In this document: positions 1 through 6,153 of the stretch, piece by piece | How the letters are laid out: every line of letters begins with the position of its first letter | Position numbering within the stretch: position 1 is the stretch's first letter | NCBI GenBank assembly: GCA_035464115.1 | Contig: DATHSN010000282.1 | Location: 1 to 23,458, forward strand | DNA length: 23,458 bases | Direction: 5' to 3' | From: DATHSN01 sp035464115 | GTDB taxonomy: Bacteria > Actinomycetota > Acidimicrobiia > Acidimicrobiales > SKKL01 | Notes under the pieces: model-generated | The model's input: the letters and a program-made list of their open reading frames with translations, nothing else | What the model was told of the DNA's origin: nothing | Databases searched by the model: none | Position numbers and translations under genes: made by a program

Positions 1-945
1 CCCGTCGAGCATGATCGCCCCGGTGCCGTCGCCCATGGCCTCGATGACCCGCTGGGCGTGGGCCACGTCGGCCGGGTCGGGGCTGAACACCTTCTTGGCG
101 ATGTCGATCTGCACCGGGTGCAGGCTCCAGGCGCCGACGCAACCGAGCAGGTAGGCGTTGCGGAACTGGTCCTCGCAGGCGGTGGTGTCGGCGATGTCGC
201 CGAACGGGCCGTAGTACGGGAGGATCCCGTGCATCGCGCAGGCGTCGACCATGCGGGCGATCGTGTAGTGCCACAGGTCCTGCTGATAGGTGGCCCGGGG
301 CGCATCAGCGTCGTCGGCACTCGGGTCCTGGCGCACCAGGTAGCCGGGGTGGCCGCCGCCGACCCGGGTGGTCTTCATCCGGCGGTTGGCGGCCAGGTCG
401 GCCGGGCCGAGCGAGAGGCCCTGCATGCGGGGGCTGGCCCCGCAGATCTCCTCGACGTTGGCCACGCCCCGGGCGGTCTCGAGGATGGCGTGCACGAGCA
501 GCGGCCGGTCGAGGCCGGCCTTGGCCTCGAGCTGGGCGAGCAGCCGATCCACGTAGTGGATGTCCTCGGGGCCCTCGACCTTGGGGACCATGATCACGTC
601 GAGGCGATCGCCGATCTCGGTGACGAGCGTGGTGAGGTCGTCGAGCGCCCAGGGCGAGTCGAGGGAGTTGACCCGGGTCCACAGCTGGGCGTCGCCCAGG
701 TCGACCTCCTTGCCGACCCGCACCAAGCCGGCGCGAGCGGCTTCCTTGTCGCTGGCGGGGATGGCGTCCTCGAGGTTGCCGAGCAGCACGTCGACCTTGG
801 TGGCGATGTCGGGGAGCTTGGCGACCACCTTCTCGTTCTGCGGCGGGAAGAAGTGGATCATCCGAGACGGCGCGAACGGGATCTCGCGCACCGGGGCGGG
901 GGCGCCGACGGCGAGGGGCCGGAAGAAGTCCTTGGGGCTGCGCAT
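1..945 (-). CDS. HpcH/HpaI-family CoA ester lyase, malyl-CoA lyase type (3' end outside window)
   Basis: The frame is open from an ATG at 945 through the window edge, giving 315 residues without a stop. The protein starts MRSPKDFFRPLAVG and shows the TIM-barrel lyase hallmarks: an NLEDAIPASDK segment near residue 57 (acidic metal/substrate region), LWTRVNSLD (CoA/acid-binding Arg), IMVPKVEGPEDI, ILETARGVANVEEI (metal-binding Glu) and SLGPADLAANRRM. The late WSLHPVQIDIAKKVF segment resembles malyl-CoA/beta-methylmalyl-CoA lyases more than CitE. Such enzymes split malyl-CoA or methylmalyl-CoA into an acyl-CoA plus glyoxylate, or catalyse the reverse. A GGAG lies 6 nt upstream of the ATG on the minus strand. 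About 10-30 C-terminal residues are probably missing. Two fumarases nearby suit a C4-dicarboxylate role. The exact substrate (malyl-, methylmalyl- or citramalyl-CoA) cannot be fixed from sequence alone. Confidence 0.85.
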   Translation of the reverse strand, partial: MRSPKDFFRPLAVGAPAPVREIPFAPSRMIHFFPPQNEKVVAKLPDIATKVDVLLGNLEDAIPASDKEAARAGLVRVGKEVDLGDAQLWTRVNSLDSPWALDDLTTLVTEIGDRLDVIMVPKVEGPEDIHYVDRLLAQLEAKAGLDRPLLVHAILETARGVANVEEICGASPRMQGLSLGPADLAANRRMKTTRVGGGHPGYLVRQDPSADDADAPRATYQQDLWHYTIARMVDACAMHGILPYYGPFGDIADTTACEDQFRNAYLLGCVGAWSLHPVQIDIAKKVFSPDPADVAHAQRVIEAMGDGTGAIMLDG

Positions 946-1095
946 CGGGGGCTCCGGGTGGTCGAGGGCCGCTGGTGGGGCCGACGATACGAGTCGCCGC
1001 GCGGGCCGGTCGAACTCGTGGGTCGGACGGGTGACGGGCCCCGCCGACGGCGCCGAGTCGAGCCGCCCCGGTCCTGGGCGCTAGTTTTCGCCGCC

Positions 1096-1584
1096 GTGAC
1101 GACCGCGGCCCCTCTCGACCTCCAGCTCAAGCCGCTCGACCGCGACGCCCGGTCGCTCGGCGAGTGGCTCACCACGTTCCACCTGGCGGCCGTGGTGCTC
1201 GATCCGTACACCAACGAGAGCGCGTGGGTGATCGACTCCGCCGGTCGGATCCTCGAGCACTTCCGGGGCGCCGACTGCCGCATCGCGTGGATCGTCACCG
1301 GCACCGACGACGACGCCCGCCAGTTCCTCGGGCCCTGGGCCGACAAGATCCTCACCTTCGCCGACCCCGACCGGGCGTTCGTGAAGGGCGTCGGGCTCGA
1401 GCTGCTGCCGGCGTTCGTGCACGTGAACCAGGACGGCTCGGTGGCCGGCGTCGCCGAGGGATGGGACCCGGCCGCGTGGCGCGACGTCGCGGTGGCGCTC
1501 GGCAAGCGCATGAGCTGGAGCCACCCGCTCATCCCCGCCGCCGGCGACCCCGTCGCCTACGCGGGCTCCCCCGCCGCCGGCTGA
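1096..1584 (+). CDS. Thioredoxin-fold-like protein without a CXXC motif
   Basis: This encodes 162 residues from a GTG at 1096, chosen because the protein-like composition begins there and a TAGTTT -10-like hexamer (1082-1087) lies 8 nt upstream; no Shine-Dalgarno is visible. The layout fits a thioredoxin/peroxiredoxin-like fold: a first strand AAVVLDPYTNES, a second strand CRIAWIVTG, then LTFADPDRAFVKGVG, and LPAFVHVNQDGSVAG, where the Pro is in the usual cis-Pro position before a strand and a DG turn. The place where CXXC should be reads TNESA, so the usual redox centre is missing. The only Cys is in GADCRIAW. It may be a non-redox or binding version of the fold. The gene stands alone: divergent from the CoA ester lyase and convergent with class II fumarase across 31 bp. 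Function is unknown. Confidence 0.72.
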   Translation: MTTAAPLDLQLKPLDRDARSLGEWLTTFHLAAVVLDPYTNESAWVIDSAGRILEHFRGADCRIAWIVTGTDDDARQFLGPWADKILTFADPDRAFVKGVGLELLPAFVHVNQDGSVAGVAEGWDPAAWRDVAVALGKRMSWSHPLIPAAGDPVAYAGSPAAG

Positions 1585-1615
1585 GCTCTCCGGCCGGCCG
1601 GCGTGGCGCGGCGCC

Positions 1616-3016
1616 TCAGCGCAGGATGCCGCCCTTGGTCATGGCGAGCACGTCGAGCACCTGAGCGGCCTGCTCCTCGGTGAGCAGCCCCTGCTCGACG
1701 ACCACCTCGCGGATCGTGCGGTCGGTGGCCATCGCCTCCTTGATGACCTTCGCCGCCGCCTCGTAGCCGATGTGGGGGTTGAGCGACGTGCCCACCGACG
1801 GCGACGACTCGGCGTAGCGGCGGCACGTCTCCTCGTTCGCCTCGATGCCGTCGACCAGCTTGGTGGCGAACAGGCGGGAGCCGTTGGCGAGCAGGGTGCA
1901 CGACTCGAGCAGGTTCTTGGCCATCACCGGCAGGTACACGTTGAGCTCGAAGTTGCCCTGCGAGCCGGCGAAGGCCACGGCGGCGTCGTTGCCCATGACC
2001 TGGGCGGCCACCTGGGTGACGGTCTCGGCGATCACCGGGTTCACCTTGCCGGGCATGATCGACGACCCGGGCTGCAGGTCGGGGATGCGGATCTCGGCCA
2101 GGCCGGCCCGGGGCCCCGAGCCCATCCACCGCAGGTCGTTGGCGATCTTCACCAGGGCCACGGCGGCGGCCCGGAGCTGCCCCGACGCCTCGACCAACGC
2201 GTCGCGCGCGCCCTGGGCGGCGAAGTGGTCGGGGGCCTCGACCAGTGGCAGGCCGGTGCGCTCGGCGAGCTGGGCGACGACGGACCGCCCGAACCGCTTC
2301 GGCGCGTTGATGCCGGTGCCCACCGCGGTGCCGCCGAGCGGCAGCCGCCCGACGCGGGGCAGGGTGTCGCGCAGCCGCTCGATCGCCTCCTCCACCTGGG
2401 CGGCGTAGCCCCCCATCTCCTGGCCGAGGGTGACCGGGGTGGCGTCCATGAGGTGGGTGCGGCCCGACTTCACGACCTTGGCGAAGGCCCGCTGCTTGCG
2501 GCGCAGCGAGGCGGACAGCTCGTCGAGGGCGGGGATGACGTCGTCGACGATCGCCTCGGCCACCGCCAGGTGGATGGCCGACGGGAACACGTCGTTCGAC
2601 GACTGCGAGGCGTTCACGTGGTCGTTGGGGTGGACCGGATCGCCGAGCACCTCCGACGCCAGGGTGGCGATCACCTCGTTGGCGTTCATGTTCGACGACG
2701 TGCCCGACCCGGTCTGGAACACGTCGACGGGGAACTGGTCGTCCCACTCCCCCGTGGCGACCTGCTCGGCGGCTTCGGCGACGGCCCGCCCGATGTGGCG
2801 GTCGACGGCGGGGACGTCCTTAGAGCGGGCGTTGACGGTGGCGGCCTCGGCCTTGATGAGCGCGAGGGCGCGGATGAGCCGCGGGTCGATGCGCTGACCC
2901 GAGACGGGGAAGTTCTCGACCGCCCGCTGGGTCTGCGCTCCCCACTTGGCGAGGGCGGGCACCCGCACCTCGCCCATGGAGTCGTGCTCGACGCGGAACT
3001 CGCTCTGCTCGGCCAT
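1616..3016 (-). CDS. fumC: Class II fumarate hydratase
   Basis: This 466-residue protein is the usual length for oxygen-stable, iron-free class II fumarase, which reversibly hydrates fumarate to L-malate in the TCA cycle as a cytoplasmic homotetramer. Diagnostic segments are in order: TGSGTSSNMNANEV (about 102-115), GRTHLMDATP with catalytic His188, GGTAVGTGINAP (about 228-239) and the mobile-loop signature GSSIMPGKVNPV, whose first Ser is residue 318. These numbers coincide with His188 and Ser318 of E. coli FumC. The C-terminal helical domain ends MTKGGILR. The ATG at 3016 is preceded by TAGGGT exactly 6 nt upstream, indicating a leaderless transcript. It is divergent from a class I fumarase. 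Aspartase and argininosuccinate lyase are superfamily relatives, but the loop and His motif favour fumarase. Confidence 0.95.
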   Translation of the reverse strand: MAEQSEFRVEHDSMGEVRVPALAKWGAQTQRAVENFPVSGQRIDPRLIRALALIKAEAATVNARSKDVPAVDRHIGRAVAEAAEQVATGEWDDQFPVDVFQTGSGTSSNMNANEVIATLASEVLGDPVHPNDHVNASQSSNDVFPSAIHLAVAEAIVDDVIPALDELSASLRRKQRAFAKVVKSGRTHLMDATPVTLGQEMGGYAAQVEEAIERLRDTLPRVGRLPLGGTAVGTGINAPKRFGRSVVAQLAERTGLPLVEAPDHFAAQGARDALVEASGQLRAAAVALVKIANDLRWMGSGPRAGLAEIRIPDLQPGSSIMPGKVNPVIAETVTQVAAQVMGNDAAVAFAGSQGNFELNVYLPVMAKNLLESCTLLANGSRLFATKLVDGIEANEETCRRYAESSPSVGTSLNPHIGYEAAAKVIKEAMATDRTIREVVVEQGLLTEEQAAQVLDVLAMTKGGILR

Positions 3017-3095
3017 GGGTCCACCCTACGGAGGCGCACCCCGAGCCAAACCGGTCGGCGTGCGACGGTCGACCCGGGGTCGGTACCGTTCGGTC
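3017..3095. promoter_or_regulatory. Divergent promoter region of the two fumarase genes
   Basis: This 79-bp gap serves both fumarases. On the minus strand TAGGGT (3028-3023) lies 6 nt before the class II ATG. On the plus strand TACCGT (3084-3089) lies 6 nt before the class I GTG. Both match the TANNNT form of an actinobacterial -10 element, and both would place transcription starts on the start codons. No clear -35 consensus or repeated operator is seen by eye. Confidence 0.6.
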
Positions 3096-4739
3096 GTGAG
3101 CGACTTCCCGTACTCCCCGCTGCTCCCGATCGACCACCACGACGACACGCCGTGGCGTCTCCTCACCGCCGAGGGGGTGTCCACGTTCGAGGCCGGCGGG
3201 CGGCGGTTCCTGCAGGTCGACCCCGAGGTGCTCACCCTCCTCACCGCCGAGGCGATGCGCGACATCGCCCACCTGCTGCGGCCCGGTCACCTGGCCCAGC
3301 TGGCGAAGATCCTCGACGACCCCGAGGCGTCGGCCAACGACCGCTTCGTCGCCCTCGACCTGCTGAAGAACGCCAACATCGCCGCCGGGTACATCCTCCC
3401 CGGCTGCCAGGACACCGGCACCGCCATCGTCATGGGCAAGAAGGGCGAGACCGTCCTCACCGGCGCCGACGACGAGCGCCACATCGCCAAGGGCGTCTAC
3501 GACACCTACGCCACGTCGAACCTGCGCTACTCGCAGATGGCGCCCCTCACGGTCTGGGAGGAGAAGAACACCGGCAACAACCTGCCGGCCCAGATCGAGA
3601 TCTACGCCACCCCCGGCGACACCTACGACTTCCTCTTCATGGCCAAGGGCGGCGGGTCGGCCAACAAGAGCTACCTGTTCCAGGAGACCAAGGCGGTCCT
3701 CAACCCCACCAGCCTCATGCGGTTCCTCGACGAGAAGATCCGCATGCTCGGCACTGCGGCCTGCCCGCCGTACCACCTCGCCGTGGTGATCGGTGGCACG
3801 TCGGCCGAGCACACGCTGAAGACGGCGAAGCTGGCGTCGGCCCGCTACCTCGACTCGCTGCCCACCTCGGGCTCCGAGCTGGGCCACGGGTTCCGCGACC
3901 TCGAGCTCGAGCAGCAGGTGCTCGAGCTGTCGCAGCGCACCGGCATCGGCGCCCAGTTCGGCGGCAAGTACTTCTGCCACGACGTGCGGGTGATCCGCCT
4001 GCCCCGCCACGGCGCCAGCTGCCCCATCGGCATCGCGGTGTCGTGCTCGGCCGACCGCCAGGCCCTCGGCCGCATCAGCGCCGACGGCGTGTTCTTGGAG
4101 CAGCTCGAGACCAACCCGGCCCAGTACCTGCCCGACATCACCGACGAGCACCTCGACGGCGACGTGGTCGAGGTCGACCTGAACCGGCCGATGGACGAGA
4201 TCCGCGCCGAGCTGTCGCGCTACCCGGTGAAGACCCGCCTGTCGCTCACCGGCACCATGGTGGTGGCCCGCGACCTGGCCCACGCCAAGATCAAGGACCG
4301 CCTCGACGCCGGCGAGCCGATGCCCCAGTACCTGCGCGACCACCCCGTGTACTACGCCGGCCCGGCGAAGACCCCCGAGGGCTACGCATCGGGATCGTTC
4401 GGGCCCACCACCGCGGGGCGCATGGACTCCTACGTCGAGCAGTTCCAGGCGGCCGGCGGCAGCCACGTGATGCTGGCCAAGGGCAACCGCTCCCAGGCCG
4501 TCACCGACGCCTGCAAGCGCCACGGTGGGTTCTACCTCGGGTCGATCGGCGGGCCGGCGGCCCGCCTGGCCAAGGACTGCATCACCAAGGTGGAGACACT
4601 CGAGTACCCCGAGCTCGGGATGGAGGCGGTGTGGCGCATCGAGGTGCGCGACTTCCCCGCGTTCATCGTCGTCGACGACAAGGGCCACGACTTCTTCGAC
4701 GAGGTCAGCCGCCCGATCGACATCGGCGTCAAGAGCTGA
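3096..4739 (+). CDS. Class I (iron-sulfur) fumarate hydratase
   Basis: From the GTG at 3096 the product is 547 residues, the length of E. coli FumA/FumB. Class I fumarases hold a [4Fe-4S] cluster whose open iron binds fumarate/malate. The three expected ligand cysteines are present: Cys104 in ILPGCQDTGTA, Cys223 in TAACPPYHL and Cys317 in GIAVSCSADR, each one less than the E. coli ligand positions. Other family segments are AKGGGSANKSYL (about 183-194), VVIGGTSAEHTLK and the C-terminal domain SGSFGPTTAGRMDSY through GSIGGPAARLAKDCI. The open frame extends upstream, but the sequence before 3096 lacks family similarity, and TACCGT sits 6 nt before this GTG. The cluster is oxygen-labile, so pairing with class II fumarase suggests use under different oxygen or iron conditions (inference). 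Confidence 0.94.
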   Translation: MSDFPYSPLLPIDHHDDTPWRLLTAEGVSTFEAGGRRFLQVDPEVLTLLTAEAMRDIAHLLRPGHLAQLAKILDDPEASANDRFVALDLLKNANIAAGYILPGCQDTGTAIVMGKKGETVLTGADDERHIAKGVYDTYATSNLRYSQMAPLTVWEEKNTGNNLPAQIEIYATPGDTYDFLFMAKGGGSANKSYLFQETKAVLNPTSLMRFLDEKIRMLGTAACPPYHLAVVIGGTSAEHTLKTAKLASARYLDSLPTSGSELGHGFRDLELEQQVLELSQRTGIGAQFGGKYFCHDVRVIRLPRHGASCPIGIAVSCSADRQALGRISADGVFLEQLETNPAQYLPDITDEHLDGDVVEVDLNRPMDEIRAELSRYPVKTRLSLTGTMVVARDLAHAKIKDRLDAGEPMPQYLRDHPVYYAGPAKTPEGYASGSFGPTTAGRMDSYVEQFQAAGGSHVMLAKGNRSQAVTDACKRHGGFYLGSIGGPAARLAKDCITKVETLEYPELGMEAVWRIEVRDFPAFIVVDDKGHDFFDEVSRPIDIGVKS

Positions 4740-4763
4740 CCGCGGGCCACGACGAGGACGGTC

Positions 4764-4802
4764 GACTCCGGGCCCGGCGCGCAGCGCGCCCGGCCCGGAG
4801 TC
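4764..4802. terminator. Bidirectional hairpin between convergent genes
   Basis: Two 19-nt arms (4764-4782 and 4784-4802) are reverse complements with one mismatch, separated by one base; the innermost pairs must open to form the loop. It lies 25 bp past the class I fumarase stop and about 110 bp past the methyltransferase stop. There is no T-run on either side, so it would be a U-less terminator or an mRNA 3'-end stabiliser. The rest of 4740-4913 holds no gene that I can support. Confidence 0.6.
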
Positions 4803-4913
4803 GGGACCTAGGAGACTGGTCCGTCCCCGGCCCGGCCGTACGGTGATGGTGGCCGGCCGGGACAGGATCCGCCGCCCGCCCCGGCCGGCCGCAACGCGCT
4901 CGGGCCCGCTCGC

Positions 4914-6056
4914 TCACCCGCTGAGCAGGTAGCAGCGCCACAGGGGGTTCTCGATGGGGATCTCCCGGCACGTGCCGAACCCCGCGTCGAGCGCGTAGGC
5001 GGCGACCGTGGCGGGGCGGATGACGGTGCCGGTGGCGTGGCTCGGGTCCTCGGCCATGGTGGCGGGCAGGCAGTGGGTGACCGAGTAGGCGTAGAGCAAC
5101 CGCTCGACGGGGTCGCCGATGGCCCCGAACTCCTCGGCGGCGCGCTCGTCGATCACCATCACCACGCCATCGGGGTCGGTGGCCTCGCGGGCCCGGCGCA
5201 GCAGCTCCACGGGGTGGGCCGAGTCGTGGAGGACCTCGCACAGCGCGACGAGATCGGCCCGTCGACCGTCGACGGTCAGGTGGGCGCCGTCGCCCACCGC
5301 GAACCGGACCCGGTCGGAGACCTCGGTGCCGGCCGCGTTGACGACGGCCTCGTCGATCGACGCCGGGTCGAGGTCGATGCCGGCCACCTCGGCGTGGGGC
5401 AGCGCGCGGGCGAGGGCGACGGTCGACCAGCCCACGCCGCAGCCCACGTCGATCACCCGACGGGCGGCACCGATGGCGGGGTGCACGTCGGCGATGGCGG
5501 CGAGCCAGCCGTCGACCTCGTGGACGTAGGCGGGTCGGTTCATGGCGCCGATGCCGTGGCGGAGGTCGCCGCCGTAGTCGGCGAAGGGGACGCCACCGCC
5601 GGTGCGGTAGGCCTCGACCACCGCGTCGACGGCGCTCGCGAGCCCGAGCAGCTGCGAGCCGGCCCCGGCCAGGGCGGCCGGGCTCTCCGGGTCGAGGAGC
5701 ACCTCGGCGTGACCCGACGGGAGGGCGAAGCGGCGATCGTCGGGGTCGTCGGCATCGTGGTCGACGGCGACGATGCCGGCGGTGGCCTGTTGCTCGAGCC
5801 ACTCACGGGCGTAGCGCAGCTCGATGCCGGCGCGCCGCGCCAGATCGGGCGGGGTGGCCGGGCCGTGGTCGCGGAGGGCCCGGTACGCGCCGACGCGCAG
5901 GCCGATCTCGACCGAGAGCAGCTCCATGGCGCCGAGCAGCGACTCGAGGATCCGCTCGGCCAGACCGTCGCGAGCCGTCTCGTGGACGGTGTCGCGGGCG
6001 GTCTCCGGGGCGGAGCCGTGGGCGGGTGCGGGATGGGTGGTCGTGGTCGTGGTCAT
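4914..6056 (-). CDS. SAM-dependent methyltransferase with N-terminal winged helix (Rv2258c-like)
   Basis: The product is 380 residues from ATG 6056. After a Thr/His-rich tail, residues 30-120 resemble the dimerisation winged helix of O-methyltransferase-type enzymes (LSVEIGLRVGAYRALRDHG, then TPPDLARRAGI). Residues 200-330 are a Rossmann SAM domain: motif I VIDVGCGVGWS (201-211), acidic motif II GIDLDPASI, VGDGAHL, and ALCEVLHDS as motif IV. The layout matches class I methyltransferases of the Rv2258c kind, whose substrate is mostly unknown. The start is supported by CATGGT ending 6 nt before it and three CGWCAGY repeats at 11-bp spacing upstream, so the gene is probably controlled by the divergent SARP regulator. 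The substrate could be a small molecule made with the nearby dioxygenase (inference). Confidence 0.85.
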   Translation of the reverse strand: MTTTTTTHPAPAHGSAPETARDTVHETARDGLAERILESLLGAMELLSVEIGLRVGAYRALRDHGPATPPDLARRAGIELRYAREWLEQQATAGIVAVDHDADDPDDRRFALPSGHAEVLLDPESPAALAGAGSQLLGLASAVDAVVEAYRTGGGVPFADYGGDLRHGIGAMNRPAYVHEVDGWLAAIADVHPAIGAARRVIDVGCGVGWSTVALARALPHAEVAGIDLDPASIDEAVVNAAGTEVSDRVRFAVGDGAHLTVDGRRADLVALCEVLHDSAHPVELLRRAREATDPDGVVMVIDERAAEEFGAIGDPVERLLYAYSVTHCLPATMAEDPSHATGTVIRPATVAAYALDAGFGTCREIPIENPLWRCYLLSG

Positions 6057-6062
6057 GACCCG

Positions 6063-6106
6063 ACCATGGCGGTGGGTGCTGACGAGCCACTGTCGCACGG
6101 CTGACG
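6063..6106 (-). promoter_or_regulatory. SARP-type operator and -10 of the methyltransferase
   Basis: Reading the minus strand toward the methyltransferase, three heptamers occur at exact 11-bp spacing: CGTCAGC (6106-6100), CGACAGT (6095-6089) and CGTCAGC (6084-6078). Nine bases later comes CATGGT (6068-6063), and 6 nt after that the ATG. Direct repeats of 7 bp with 4-bp spacers just upstream of -10 are the known binding layout of SARP/AfsR-type winged-helix regulators. The same arrangement with the same distances occurs before the gene at 9244. Confidence 0.75.
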
Positions 6107-6113
6107 GGCGTGA

Positions 6114-6147
6114 GCGCCGGTGCGCAGGTGGGCGCAGGTGCGATGCT
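6114..6147 (+). promoter_or_regulatory. Direct repeats and -10 before the SARP gene
   Basis: GCGCCGGTG (6114-6122), GCGCAGGTG (6122-6130) and GCGCAGGTG (6132-6140) run directly into GATGCT (6142-6147), which ends 6 nt before the GTG at 6154. The repeat differs from the CGWCAGY motif and has 8-10 bp spacing, so it may bind another regulator or be chance. Confidence 0.4.
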
Positions 6148-6153
6148 CGCGCC

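Noticed and set aside
1585..1615. Terminator between the thioredoxin-like gene and fumC
   Set aside because: The 31-bp gap contains CCGGCCGGCCGG, which can pair with itself in several ways, but no defined stem-loop with a proper loop or T-run stands out.
1772..4846. A 1,024-codon plus-strand open frame across both fumarases
   Set aside because: It runs antisense to fumC and out of frame with class I fumarase, shows no recognisable motifs, and both fumarases keep complete catalytic residues in other frames.
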